Shown piece after piece: positions 1-8,187 of a DNA stretch of 64,000 nucleotides (its first letter is position 1; the number at the start of each line of letters is the position of its first letter). Origin of the DNA: Opitutales bacterium (lineage in GTDB: Bacteria > Verrucomicrobiota > Verrucomicrobiia > Opitutales > Opitutaceae); contig JABITN010000137.1 in NCBI GenBank assembly GCA_018700525.1, positions 43,058 through 107,057 on the forward strand, written 5' to 3'. Position numbers and translations under genes: made by a program. The notes beneath the pieces are model-generated. The model did no database searches, was not told the origin of the DNA, and worked only from the letters and a program-made list of their open reading frames with translations.

Positions 1-476
1 AGGACACGTTGTCCGAAAATCGCCTCGGCAAGCGTTGTGCAGTTGGTTTGGCGGACTAGGGCGAAAATTGGGGCTGCGCAGGTTTGGTCGATGAATCGCG
101 CTGGAATGGCTGCGTGGAGGAGAGCGTCGATTGGAGCTGTTTGGCTCAGAGGGCTTGTAGCTGCGAGTTGCAGTTGAGTTGGGCTGTCGGCAGCAGACAG
201 CGAGGCAGCTTCGTTGATTTTTGTAAGGCTTTCCTGTTTGAATGATTGAAGATCGCTTGCTTGCGGAGTTTCGTCGAGTCGATCGTTTTCGATGATGGCA
301 AGCTGGGCTTCGGTTTCGCCGAATGGGTTTTGGATATCGGTTTTAGCGGACCCAATACTGCTCAAGCCGTTTGCAAGTGCTTCGGTTTTCGCGATTAGGC
401 TCGTGGCGTAGACTCTTGTCGAAAGAGGGTCGTTGAGGTGATATAGAGCGTCCTCGTTGTTCCACAGGTTTTGCAT
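1..476 (-). CDS. Class II aldolase-like protein, N-terminal part (cut by window edge)
   Basis: From the ATG at 476 the minus strand stays open for 158 codons and runs off the window. The start ('MQNLWNNEDA', then 'RVYATSLIAK') and the later 'ALLHAAIPARFID' followed by 'LAEAIFGQRV' match the layout of the aldolase half of bifunctional class II aldolase/short-chain dehydrogenases of the rhamnulose-phosphate aldolase type. The family's glycine-rich 'GGGNTS' segment and its zinc-binding His-Thr-His are not visible: the corresponding places read 'GLSSIGSAKTD' and 'DQTCAAP'. Either the domain is catalytically altered or it is a distant homologue. The neighbouring eda/kdgK genes suit a sugar role. 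The assignment rests on recalled family patterns, so the exact function is uncertain. Confidence 0.5.
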   Translation of the reverse strand, partial: MQNLWNNEDALYHLNDPLSTRVYATSLIAKTEALANGLSSIGSAKTDIQNPFGETEAQLAIIENDRLDETPQASDLQSFKQESLTKINEAASLSAADSPTQLQLAATSPLSQTAPIDALLHAAIPARFIDQTCAAPIFALVRQTNCTTLAEAIFGQRV

Positions 477-651
477 ATTCTAAACGTTTCCGAAATTAGG
501 CAGTTGCTGGCGAAAAGGGTAATAATAGGCTAGATTATGGGGGAGAGAGTGTTTTTGAGCTAGGATGATTTCCGCAATGATTTGTATAATTCCTGCACTT
601 GGGGTCTAGGCGAAATAGGGCTTAGCTCGAGGTGGGTCGAGGTGCTTTAAA

Positions 652-1389
652 TTAAGTGTAGCGTTTACGGTAAGCGGCTGGGGTGGTGTGGAGAACGCGG
701 AGGAAGGATCGAGTGAAATGGCTTTGGTCGTAAAAGCCGCAGTCCATGGCTATGGCGGAGATCGGCTCGTCGCTTTGGCTCAGGGCGGAGCAAGCTTGTT
801 GAATGCGGTAGCGATTGAGGTATTGGATGGGGGTGAGATGGAAGCTCTTTTTGAAGTGGCGTTCGAAAGCGCTTAGGGAGAGGCCGCAGACTTTAGCCAT
901 GTCGATCAGTTTGATTTCATTGGGGTAATTGGTGGCGATGTGGTCGATTGCTCGGCTCAGGGCGGAGTGGTGCAGGGCATTGGTATTGCCTTCGAATTTG
1001 CGCGTTACGCCTGCTAGTCCGCAGATGTGGCTGTCTTTAGAATAGAGCGGAATCTTGTTGGTGATGTGCCATTGGATGAGCCGTTGGGAGGTCGTAATGA
1101 GCTCGACCTTGTTTCTTACGACGTAACCTTCTTCGATGACACGCTTGTCGTCGGCGGCGTAGCTTTGTTCGATATCGTCCGCGAAGAAATCGGTATCGGG
1201 GCGTCCGATGATTTCCTCTTTATTTTCGAGCCCCATAAAGTCGGCGAGCTCTTGGTTGATGTAGATGAAATGGCGGTTGGCGTCCTTGACGAAGAATAGC
1301 AAGCCGGGGATGCAGTCAAATAAGAGCTGACCCGTATTGGAGATACGGTTTTCTTCGATGAACTGGGATAGCGAATCGTTTGTCGGCAC
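652..1389 (-). CDS. PAS domain-containing AraC-family transcriptional regulator
   Basis: A 245-residue regulator starting at a GTG codon. Residues about 18-120 form a PAS fold ('DCIPGLLFFVKDANRHFIYINQELADF' region), and residues about 145-243 hold the two helix-turn-helix motifs of AraC proteins, ending in the typical 'DQSHFTRSFLRVLHTTPAAYRKR' pattern. PAS-AraC proteins of this size are common in Verrucomicrobiota and Planctomycetes and usually control sugar loci. It lies 148 bp downstream of kdgK on the same strand and upstream of the aldolase-like gene, so it may control the eda-kdgK island. The ligand cannot be read from the sequence. Confidence 0.88.
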   Translation of the reverse strand: MPTNDSLSQFIEENRISNTGQLLFDCIPGLLFFVKDANRHFIYINQELADFMGLENKEEIIGRPDTDFFADDIEQSYAADDKRVIEEGYVVRNKVELITTSQRLIQWHITNKIPLYSKDSHICGLAGVTRKFEGNTNALHHSALSRAIDHIATNYPNEIKLIDMAKVCGLSLSAFERHFKKSFHLTPIQYLNRYRIQQACSALSQSDEPISAIAMDCGFYDQSHFTRSFLRVLHTTPAAYRKRYT

Positions 1390-1512
1390 GAGGTTCTTAT
1401 TGTGTCTAAAGCGCCGAAAGCCCTGCGGGTACAGAGAAGTTGGAAGCCTTCCGGGGCATGTTCAGATGAAGCAACCACCGAGAGGCGGTCACCGCAAGTT
1501 CAATGATTGTCA

Positions 1513-1527
1513 GCGATTCGAAATCGC
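1513..1527. promoter_or_regulatory. 15-bp palindrome GCGATT-CGA-AATCGC
   Basis: A perfect 6+6 inverted repeat with a CGA centre lies just after the end of kdgK and about 125 bp before the start of the PAS-AraC gene. It could be an operator or part of a transcript-end structure; no T-run follows it. Confidence 0.25.
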
Positions 1528-1537
1528 AATGAGTCCG

Positions 1538-2629
1538 TTAGCGTACGACGCGACCTGAGCCGCCGCTGTTCAAGAGCGCTTCGACTTCGGCGCGGGTTGA
1601 GAAATTGAAATCGCCATAGACCGAGTGGGCAAGGCAAGAGGAGGCGACTGCGAATGAGATCGCGGTCTGTGGCTCTTGCAGGCCGGAGGTGTTGAGGGCG
1701 TATATTAGACCGGCTCCAAATGAATCTCCTCCGCCAACGCGATCGACGATGTTACGAATTTCGTAAGGTTGGTAGGCGTTGCCCGAGTTGGGAGCGAAAT
1801 AGCCGTAGTCGGCTTCTTTATCGTAGAGAAGGGCTCCCCAGTTGTTGTGCGATGCGGAGATGCTTTCGCGCAGGGTAATGGCTACTTTGGATACATTTGG
1901 AAATTGCCTAACGATTTCTTGAGCGACGCTGGTATATTTGCTGGCGTCTATCCGTCCGGAGTGGACGTCGGTGTTTTCGGCTTGGATTCCGAGAACGTCG
2001 GAAGCGTCTTCTTCGTTGCCAATGACAAGGTCGACGTAGGGAAGGATTCGTTGCATCGTTTCGCCTGCTAGGTCGCTTGCGGATAGAGTGGGGTTCCACT
2101 TCCAGAGCTTCTTGCGGAAGTTTAGATCGCAAGACACGGTTAGCCCGGCTGCTTTGGCGTGCTTGACGGATGCGATGGTGGCCTCGGCGGAAATCTCCGA
2201 AAGCGCGGGAGTGATTCCAGTGGTGTGGAACCAGGCGGCGTCGGTGAAAATGGTTTCCCAGTCGTAGGCGTTGGGGGAAGTGAGGCTGACCGATGATTGG
2301 TCGCGATCGTAGATTACGCGGCTTGGGCGCTGGTTGGCTCCGGCTTCGACGAAGTAGAGGCCGAGGCGTCCTTGATCGGTCAATACGATATCGCTGGTCT
2401 CTACGTTGAGGCCACGTAGGTTTGAGAGGCAGGCTTGGGTGATGTCGTTGTCGGGGATAGCGGTGACGAATCGGGTACTGCCGCCGAGCATTGCGATCGA
2501 AGCGGCGACGTTGGCTTCGGCTCCGGCGAAGGTGAGGTTGAGGTCGCCTGGCAAAGCTTGGCGGAAGCGATTAAAGCCGGGAGGGCAAAGGCGCCCCATA
2601 ATTTCTCCGAAAGTGACGATTGTGTTCAT
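1538..2629 (-). CDS. kdgK: 2-keto-3-deoxygluconate kinase (PfkB family)
   Basis: A 363-residue ribokinase-fold sugar kinase. It has the N-terminal 'TFGEIMGRL', the early glycine/alanine substrate motif ('FAGAEANVAASIAMLGG') and the C-terminal catalytic signature GGGDSFGAG at about residues 299-307, with the Asp as catalytic base. KdgK phosphorylates 2-keto-3-deoxygluconate to KDPG in the cytosol. The gene directly upstream on the same strand (29 bp gap) is the KDPG aldolase, which makes this substrate the most likely one within the PfkB family. The final residues, 'SGGSGRVVR', form a short tail. Confidence 0.88.
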   Translation of the reverse strand: MNTIVTFGEIMGRLCPPGFNRFRQALPGDLNLTFAGAEANVAASIAMLGGSTRFVTAIPDNDITQACLSNLRGLNVETSDIVLTDQGRLGLYFVEAGANQRPSRVIYDRDQSSVSLTSPNAYDWETIFTDAAWFHTTGITPALSEISAEATIASVKHAKAAGLTVSCDLNFRKKLWKWNPTLSASDLAGETMQRILPYVDLVIGNEEDASDVLGIQAENTDVHSGRIDASKYTSVAQEIVRQFPNVSKVAITLRESISASHNNWGALLYDKEADYGYFAPNSGNAYQPYEIRNIVDRVGGGDSFGAGLIYALNTSGLQEPQTAISFAVASSCLAHSVYGDFNFSTRAEVEALLNSGGSGRVVR

Positions 2630-2658
2630 AGTGGTGTGTTGTTTTTTTGGTGGGCTGA

Positions 2659-3309
2659 CTATGCTCTAGCTGCGTTTGCGTTTTCGCGGGCTTGGCGTGC
2701 GTTAGCTTCGATTTGGTCCCAGTTATGGGCAGCAATTAGGTCGCGGCTGGCGATCCAGGATCCGCCGATTGCGGAGATAAGGGGAGAGGCGAGGTAGTCG
2801 CTCATGTTGTTCGCGTTGAGACCGCCGAGCGGAATGAAATCGATGCCGATGTGCTGATAGGGAGCAGCCATGTTTTTGAGGTGCTTCAGCCCGCCAGCGG
2901 TTTCGGCCGGGAAGTACTTGAGCGTTCGGCAGCCGAGTTCGATGCCTTGCTCGATGTCGCTTGGAGTGACGATGCCAGGGCCAAATGGGAGGCCTTTATC
3001 TTTAGCGTGCTCGACGACTCGTCGATTGAGTCCAGGGGCGACGCCGAAAGCGGCTTTGGCGGCCACGACTTCGTCAACTTGGTCCGTTGTAAGAATGGTG
3101 CCGATGCCGGCGAGCATCTCCGGTACTTCGTCGCGAATGGCACGAAGGGAATCCAATGCCGCGTCGGTGCGCAGGGTCAACTCCATGGCTCCGATTCCGC
3201 CTCGCAGCAGAGCGCGGGCAAGTGGTACGGCATTCGCCGCGTCGTCAATGACGAGTACAGCGATGATCGCGGATTCTTTGATCTTTTGATGTAGGTCGGC
3301 AGGAAACAT
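2659..3309 (-). CDS. eda: KDPG / 4-hydroxy-2-oxoglutarate aldolase
   Basis: A 216-residue class I aldolase cleaving 2-keto-3-deoxy-6-phosphogluconate to pyruvate and glyceraldehyde-3-phosphate. Family landmarks are present: 'MELTLRT' with the catalytic Glu and phosphate-binding Arg, 'GIGTI', and 'LKYFPAE', which carries the Schiff-base Lys. The length is normal. It is the first gene of an eda-kdgK pair and is transcribed divergently from the IclR gene across a 60-bp gap that holds a clear palindrome. This is typical of an Entner-Doudoroff branch for uronate-derived KDG controlled by the adjacent IclR. Confidence 0.92.
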   Translation of the reverse strand: MFPADLHQKIKESAIIAVLVIDDAANAVPLARALLRGGIGAMELTLRTDAALDSLRAIRDEVPEMLAGIGTILTTDQVDEVVAAKAAFGVAPGLNRRVVEHAKDKGLPFGPGIVTPSDIEQGIELGCRTLKYFPAETAGGLKHLKNMAAPYQHIGIDFIPLGGLNANNMSDYLASPLISAIGGSWIASRDLIAAHNWDQIEANARQARENANAARA

Positions 3310-3330
3310 AGGTTTGAATACTAAATATTA

Positions 3331-3349
3331 TTGTCAGTATAGTTGACAA
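3331..3349. promoter_or_regulatory. Candidate IclR operator (TTGTCA-N7-TGACAA)
   Basis: A perfect 6+6 inverted repeat sits midway between the divergent eda and iclR start codons. The right half overlaps a TTGACA-like -35 hexamer reading toward iclR, and the left half read on the minus strand gives TTGTCA toward eda. The position is what is expected for an IclR site that controls both directions (inference). Confidence 0.45.
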
Positions 3350-3389
3350 AATTATCTGAATAGCAGACAGATTGAAAGTTGAATCTGTA

Positions 3390-4076
3390 ATGTCAATTGA
3401 ATCTCGCAGCCTCGCTACGTCGTTATTCAAGTCCTTGGACTTGCTGGGTCTTTTGAATTCTCGGGCAAATGGGTTGAGCATAGCGGTGATCGTTGAGGAG
3501 ATGGGGTTGCCGCGCAGCAGTTTGCTGCGAATGCTGGATAGCTTGGCGCATTATGGCTTCGTGGAACGCGATGGGGCTCGGGTGTATCGAGTGACTTCGA
3601 AATTTAGGGATTGGCGCGTGGAAGATGGCGACGAGCGTTTGAAGGCTCGGTATCGGCCATTGATGCGGCGTATTGCGGACGAGGTTGGTGAGATGGCGGT
3701 GTTGGGGCGTCTTCAGGGACGGCGGATGCGGCATATCTCTCATGAGGAACCGAATTGTCGGGTTCGGGTGATTCCGCCGGAGGGCAGAACATTCGCGATC
3801 GATCAGATGGCGATGGGTAAATTGATTTTGAGTCAGCGTCCCGATTTGGTGCCGATTGACTGCTCGAAAATGTCGCTAGCGGAGATCGAAAAGGCGGGCA
3901 AGGAGGGCTTCGCTTGGAATCGGGGAGAATCGGAGGAAGGAATTATCGCTTGGGGAACTTGGCTCGAAGAGCCGTCGCCCTTGGGGCCGATGTTGGCGGT
4001 CACTTGGCCAGACTTTCGATTTTCGGAGGATTCGCTGGCGAAGGTGAAGGCGATTTTGAAAGCAGCTAAAACTTGA
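3390..4076 (+). CDS. IclR-family transcriptional regulator
   Basis: About 228 residues from the ATG at 3390 ('MSIESRS'); an ATG 18 bp upstream is also possible. Residues about 8-65 form the winged helix-turn-helix ('KSLDLLGLLNS', 'VIVEEMGLPRSSLLRMLDSLAHYGFV'). The remainder resembles the IclR ligand-binding domain, including 'MGKLILSQRP' and 'GFAWNRGESEEGIIAWGTWL'. It is divergent from eda-kdgK, and KdgR-type IclR proteins commonly repress KDG genes, so KDG or a related sugar acid is a plausible ligand (inference). A broken tautomerase follows immediately, with its ribosome site overlapping this stop codon. Confidence 0.87.
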   Translation: MSIESRSLATSLFKSLDLLGLLNSRANGLSIAVIVEEMGLPRSSLLRMLDSLAHYGFVERDGARVYRVTSKFRDWRVEDGDERLKARYRPLMRRIADEVGEMAVLGRLQGRRMRHISHEEPNCRVRVIPPEGRTFAIDQMAMGKLILSQRPDLVPIDCSKMSLAEIEKAGKEGFAWNRGESEEGIIAWGTWLEEPSPLGPMLAVTWPDFRFSEDSLAKVKAILKAAKT

Positions 4077-4086
4077 GGAGACAATC

Positions 4087-4290
4087 ATGCCGTACGTGAA
4101 TATTAAAATTACCGACGATGGGGTCAATCGGGAGTAGAAGAAGCGGATCGTCGAAGACGTAACCGCATCTCTCGTTGAGAACCTTGGAAAGCGTCCTGAG
4201 CATATTCATATTGTGATAGACGAAATTGCTTTGGAGAACTGGGGCTTCGCCGGAATGCTCACGGACGATTTTAGGAAGAAGCAGCCTTGA
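4087..4290 (+). pseudogene. 4-oxalocrotonate tautomerase-like gene with in-frame amber codon
   Basis: Starting at ATG 4087, behind a good GAGGAGA ribosome site, the frame reads 'MPYVNIKITDDGVNRE', then TAG at 4135-4137, then continues in the same frame through 'KKRIVEDVTASLVENLGK' and 'VIDEIALENWGFAGM' to TGA at 4288. The whole 68-codon length matches a 4-OT family tautomerase, with Pro2 as the usual catalytic residue. The family normally has Gln at the place of the TAG (as in 'REQK'), so one CAG-to-TAG change explains it. The gene is translationally coupled to iclR. A recent nonsense mutation or a base error is most likely. Confidence 0.7.
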
Positions 4291-4371
4291 GGCGAAACGA
4301 ATTCAGCTTGGCTTGGTTGATGTAGCCTAGCCTGCTGGGGTTGGCTGGGCAACTGGGAGAAGCGTTTCGAT

Positions 4372-4823
4372 TTACTTTAGGAGGACGGCCAATTTCGGAA
4401 TGATTTGGGCTTCGGGGCTATCGTCAGTTTGGAGAATTTTCGCCAGTTGCCGAAGACTGCGCGTTGACACAGCTAGCTTGGCTTTTCGCTGAGCGTTCTG
4501 GTCGTTTTGAAATTGAGGGGATTGCTCGATTGCTCGGGCGAATGCGGAGATCGCTTGAGGCAGAGGAGCGTCATCTCGAGACTCAAGGATGGCCAGGAGC
4601 GAATCGCGCGTTTCCTGGGGCGTGCGCTCTAGCTTTGGTTTGAGGGCTGTTATCGGGGGAGATGATTTCGTATTGAATGATATCAGAAACTCTTCGTTGG
4701 TGATCGCAGTGCTTTGGGAAGGTTCGCTTGCTTGAAAGACTTGGGCTAGGCAGAGGCTGCACGCAAATGCAAGCGTGTGGCTTCGGATTTGGATACAGGT
4801 ATTGTGGGATGGCGTCGCTCCAT
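4372..4823 (-). pseudogene. Putative exported protein, start and body in different frames
   Basis: On the minus strand a frame open for about 160 codons ends at TAA 4372. It contains a signal-peptide-like stretch ('HTLAFACSLCLAQVFQAS') followed by a Gln/Ala/Ser-rich body ending 'IIPKLAVLLK', but it has no start codon before its upstream stop. An ATG at 4823 lies one frame away and reads 'MERRHPTIPV' before stopping. A single indel between about 4790 and 4750 would join them into a secreted protein of about 150 residues. No family is recognised. It could also be a frame without function, so confidence is low. Confidence 0.35.
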
Positions 4824-4997
4824 GAAGTTCCCGGTTACGGAGAGGGCTTAAGCTTCTTTACGGGGAGTGGGTCCGAATGAAGGAGATTCCTTATGGGTTA
4901 GCCGTTAGACGCGCTAGTCGAGTCGAGAGAGATTGCCGAGGGGCTCTGACGGAACTACGGATACCGAGGACGCTTCTAAGTCGGTTGCTGATCGGTT

Positions 4998-5903
4998 TTA
5001 GGAACTACTGCCGAATGATTTTCGGTAAGCGAGGGGGGAGGCGCCTTTGCGTTTCCGAAATTGCCGGGCGAAGTAGTTGCTGTCGTTGAAGCCGACTTCG
5101 AATGCGATTTGCGAAATGGTGAGTCTGGAGTTTCGTAAAAGCCCCATGGCTCGTTGGAGGCGAAGTTGGATGAGGTACTCGAATGGAGAGAGGCTGGTGG
5201 CTTTGGCGAACGTGCGTATGAAATGGCTGCGGGATTGGCGTGACATTTCAATGAAGTCTTCGAGTTTCCAATCGCGGGCGCAGTCTTGCTCCATGCTGCT
5301 AATGACTGAGCCGACGCGCAGCAGGGCAGCGGAGTTTGTGGACTTGGATTCTTGGTAAGAACGCGAGAGGAACACCATGAGGTCGATGAGTTTGCCTAGT
5401 AGTGCGGACTCGTAGCCGTCGAGTCGCCGGTCTACTTCGTCGACCATTTCCAATGCTATTCGTTCGGCACGGGATAGAGCAAGGCGAGCGAGGTGGAGGC
5501 GACTGGAGAATCGGTGTTGCTTCCGGAATACAGGTTCGAGCAAGAAGAGGGCGCAGTAGCCGGGCATTTTGAGGAGGCGACTCTCGGGCAGTTCGATTTG
5601 CTGGGGATCGTACATGATGTTGATCATTTCCAGCCGGTCGCGCTTGTGGAAATAATGATCCTGCTGGCCCTGGAGGAGGAAGATGTCACCTGCGACTATA
5701 GGGAATTCGCTTCCGTTGAGCCAATGGAGGGCGGTGCCGCCGGTTATGAGGACGAGTTCGTTAAAGTCGTGGGCGTGCTGAACCTCGGTAAGATCGTGCT
5801 CGTGCGAGGGTTCGCTTGATGATCCGGTCAAAACGTGTCGGGCAGTGATCGGGTAGGATGCGTCTTCGAAGTAGTTTTCGCCTTTGGCTAATATACCAGT
5901 CAT
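4998..5903 (-). CDS. AraC-family regulator with cupin sensor (RhaS/RhaR-like)
   Basis: A 301-residue activator. Residues about 10-110 form a cupin sugar-sensing domain ('ITARHVL', 'HAHDFNELVLITGG', 'GDIFLLQGQQDHYF'). Residues about 195-298 form the AraC DNA-binding domain ('SRQSRSHFIRTFAKATSLSPFEYLIQLRLQRAMGLL', 'SNYFARQFRKRKGASPLAYRK'). The arrangement matches RhaR/RhaS-type regulators. It is divergent from the xylose isomerase gene across a 230-bp gap, so control of xylA by a pentose or deoxysugar is the simplest reading (inference). Confidence 0.88.
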   Translation of the reverse strand: MTGILAKGENYFEDASYPITARHVLTGSSSEPSHEHDLTEVQHAHDFNELVLITGGTALHWLNGSEFPIVAGDIFLLQGQQDHYFHKRDRLEMINIMYDPQQIELPESRLLKMPGYCALFLLEPVFRKQHRFSSRLHLARLALSRAERIALEMVDEVDRRLDGYESALLGKLIDLMVFLSRSYQESKSTNSAALLRVGSVISSMEQDCARDWKLEDFIEMSRQSRSHFIRTFAKATSLSPFEYLIQLRLQRAMGLLRNSRLTISQIAFEVGFNDSNYFARQFRKRKGASPLAYRKSFGSSS

Positions 5904-6133
5904 TTGGAGTATTGTTTGTCGTTCGTGGGATTGAAGGTGGCACCTGATTGTGAGGGGTCAATGTCGGGGTGGGACAATAATGCTAACTTTTGAGACAATG
6001 TTTAAGGTATAAACGAACTTGGACGTGGCATAATGCTGCAGCCTAGAGATTCCTGCTGGTTTCTCTGTCTTTTGATTTCGAACGAGCGAAGACTCCGTTC
6101 CCACCTAAACACGACACTGAATATACAACTGCG

Positions 6134-7465
6134 ATGAATATTATCCAAGGCGACAAAGAGTATTTCCCCGGAGTGGGATCGATCCCTTACGAGGGTCGCG
6201 ACAGCGACAACCCACTAGCATTCAAGTGGTACAATCCCGATCAGCAGATTGCCGGAAAATCGATGAAGGAGCTGTTTCGCTTCGCGATCGCCTACTGGCA
6301 TAGCTTTTGCGGAACGGGCAACGACCCGTTTGGTCCTGGCACGAAAGAGTTTCCGTGGAACGAAGGTTCCGACGCGGTGAGCCGAGCAAAGGGGAAGATG
6401 GACGCGGCGTTCGAATTCATCACCAAGATGGGGGCTCCCTATTACTGCTTTCACGATTTCGATTTGGTGGAAGAAGGAGCGAGTTTTGCGGAATCCGAAG
6501 CGAATCTAAGAGCTATCGTTGATTTTGCGAAACAAAAGCAGGCCGCATCGGGCGTTAAGCTACTTTGGGGAACGGCCAACTTATTCAGCAATCCTCGCTA
6601 TATGAACGGGGCGGCGACTAATCCAGATTTCAATACGGTGGCTTACGCGGGAGCTCAGCTGAAGAACGCTATCGATGCGACGATCGAACTTGGCGGCGAA
6701 AACTACACGTTCTGGGGTGGTCGCGAAGGCTACATGTCTTTGCTCAATACGGACACGAAACGCGAGAAGGAGCACTTTGCCCGCATGCTGATCATGGCTC
6801 GGGACTATGCTCGCTCGCAAGGATTCAAAGGTCAGTTCTTTATCGAGCCGAAACCTGCGGAGCCTTCCAAGCATCAATACGACTTCGATTGCGAAACGGT
6901 TATCGGTTTCTTGCGGCAGTACGATTTGTTCGAGGATTTCAGTCTGAATGTTGAGGTAAATCACGCGACATTGGCGGGACATACGTTCGATCACGAATTG
7001 CAGATGGCAGCCGATGCAGGGTTGCTGGGCAGTATCGATGCGAACCGCGGCGACTATCAGAATGGTTGGGACACGGATCAGTTTCCGATGAACTTGAACG
7101 AGTTGACGGAAGCGATGTTGGTTATCTTGAAGACCGGCGGATTGAAGGGAGGAGGTGTTAACTTCGATGCGAAGACGCGTCGCAATTCGACTGACTTGGA
7201 GGATCTATTCATCGCTCACATTGCGGGGATGGATGCATTTGCTCGTGCGTCCTTGATTGCAGAGAAGATTCTCGATGGTTCTAAACTGCCAGTGCTTAAG
7301 ACGGAACGCTATAGTAGTTTCGACGGAGGAAACGGGGCGAGCTTCGAGAAGGGCGAATTGTCGCTCGAGGCGCTTTATGCGATCGGCAGCGCCAATGGAG
7401 AGCCCAAGCAAATCAGCGGCAAGCAAGAGCGTTACGAGCAGATCGTAAACGATTTCATATTCTAG
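6134..7465 (+). CDS. xylA: Xylose isomerase
   Basis: A 443-residue class II xylose isomerase converting D-xylose to D-xylulose. Visible motifs are 'YYCFHDFD' with the catalytic His near residue 107, '[10 protein letters not shown]', 'FFIEPKP', '[11 protein letters not shown]' and '[17 protein letters not shown]', which supply the metal ligands. The length is that of the family. It is transcribed away from the cupin-AraC gene. No xylulokinase is present in the window, so the downstream step must be encoded elsewhere. No strong Shine-Dalgarno is visible before the ATG; a CATAAT preceded by TG at about 6028-6036 could be an extended -10. Confidence 0.95.
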   Translation: MNIIQGDKEYFPGVGSIPYEGRDSDNPLAFKWYNPDQQIAGKSMKELFRFAIAYWHSFCGTGNDPFGPGTKEFPWNEGSDAVSRAKGKMDAAFEFITKMGAPYYCFHDFDLVEEGASFAESEANLRAIVDFAKQKQAASGVKLLWGTANLFSNPRYMNGAATNPDFNTVAYAGAQLKNAIDATIELGGENYTFWGGREGYMSLLNTDTKREKEHFARMLIMARDYARSQGFKGQFFIEPKPAEPSKHQYDFDCETVIGFLRQYDLFEDFSLNVEVNHATLAGHTFDHELQMAADAGLLGSIDANRGDYQNGWDTDQFPMNLNELTEAMLVILKTGGLKGGGVNFDAKTRRNSTDLEDLFIAHIAGMDAFARASLIAEKILDGSKLPVLKTERYSSFDGGNGASFEKGELSLEALYAIGSANGEPKQISGKQERYEQIVNDFIF

Positions 7466-7624
7466 AACGCGTCTTTCGATCGTTTATCAAGGTTACGCGG
7501 GATGGCTCTTTTCGGGGTCGTCTCGCTTTTTTGGCGTGAATCGACTAATTTTAAATTTTCTTTAGAGATAAATTAATAGCAATAAATGCTTGCCAGGGAA
7601 AAATAAGAATGTGACGCTTTTCCT

Positions 7625-8182
7625 ATGTCTAGTGTGCTTTTGGAAGAGGCGGAGGGTTTGCCGATGTTCAATTTCTCGATTTTGCGAGAGATTAGGAAGC
7701 GGGCGGAAATGACATTGAGCGATTTGTCTGAGGCTAGTGGAGTCTCGATTGCGGTGATCTCAAAGCTGGAGCGGAACCAGACTCAGGCAGAGGTTGAGAC
7801 TTTGTTTAAGATAGGCCGCGTATTTGGAATGCGAGCAACGGATTTGCTAACGTTGGCCGAGGCGCCGCTTTCGAATCGCAAGGAAGCTGAGTTTTACGAT
7901 GCGGACGGTTTTCTTTTTAGGGCAGTGCGCTATGCGAACGCGAACTGCCTGTTGGGCGAAGCTGCTAAGGGGTCGAGTATTTCTAAGCCGGAGATCCATC
8001 ATGACGACCATGAGATTTGTTGGGTGTTGAAAGGCGTGTTGCGTCTGACTTTGCCCCAGGAAACGCAGACTTTATCGGTGGGCCAGAGTATTCAGTTCGA
8101 TGCTATTCAAGAGCATAGCTACGAGGCTCTCGAGGATTGCCAATTCATGATCGTTCACATTCGAAAAGATAAGAGATATTAA
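7625..8182 (+). CDS. XRE-type regulator with C-terminal cupin
   Basis: A 185-residue protein. Residues about 18-72 form a Cro/C1 helix-turn-helix ('LREIRKRAEMTLSDLSEASGVSIAVISKLERNQTQ'), and residues about 110-180 a small cupin ('HHDDHEICWVLKGVLRL', 'VGQSIQFDAIQEHSYEAL'). XRE-cupin proteins usually sense a small organic molecule. The stop lies 5 bp before the GH88 gene, so this is the first gene of the five-gene sugar operon ending at 12430 and probably autoregulates it. An internal ATG at 7664 ('MFNFSILREIR') is an alternative start. Confidence 0.85.
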   Translation: MSSVLLEEAEGLPMFNFSILREIRKRAEMTLSDLSEASGVSIAVISKLERNQTQAEVETLFKIGRVFGMRATDLLTLAEAPLSNRKEAEFYDADGFLFRAVRYANANCLLGEAAKGSSISKPEIHHDDHEICWVLKGVLRLTLPQETQTLSVGQSIQFDAIQEHSYEALEDCQFMIVHIRKDKRY

Positions 8183-8187
8183 TTTGT

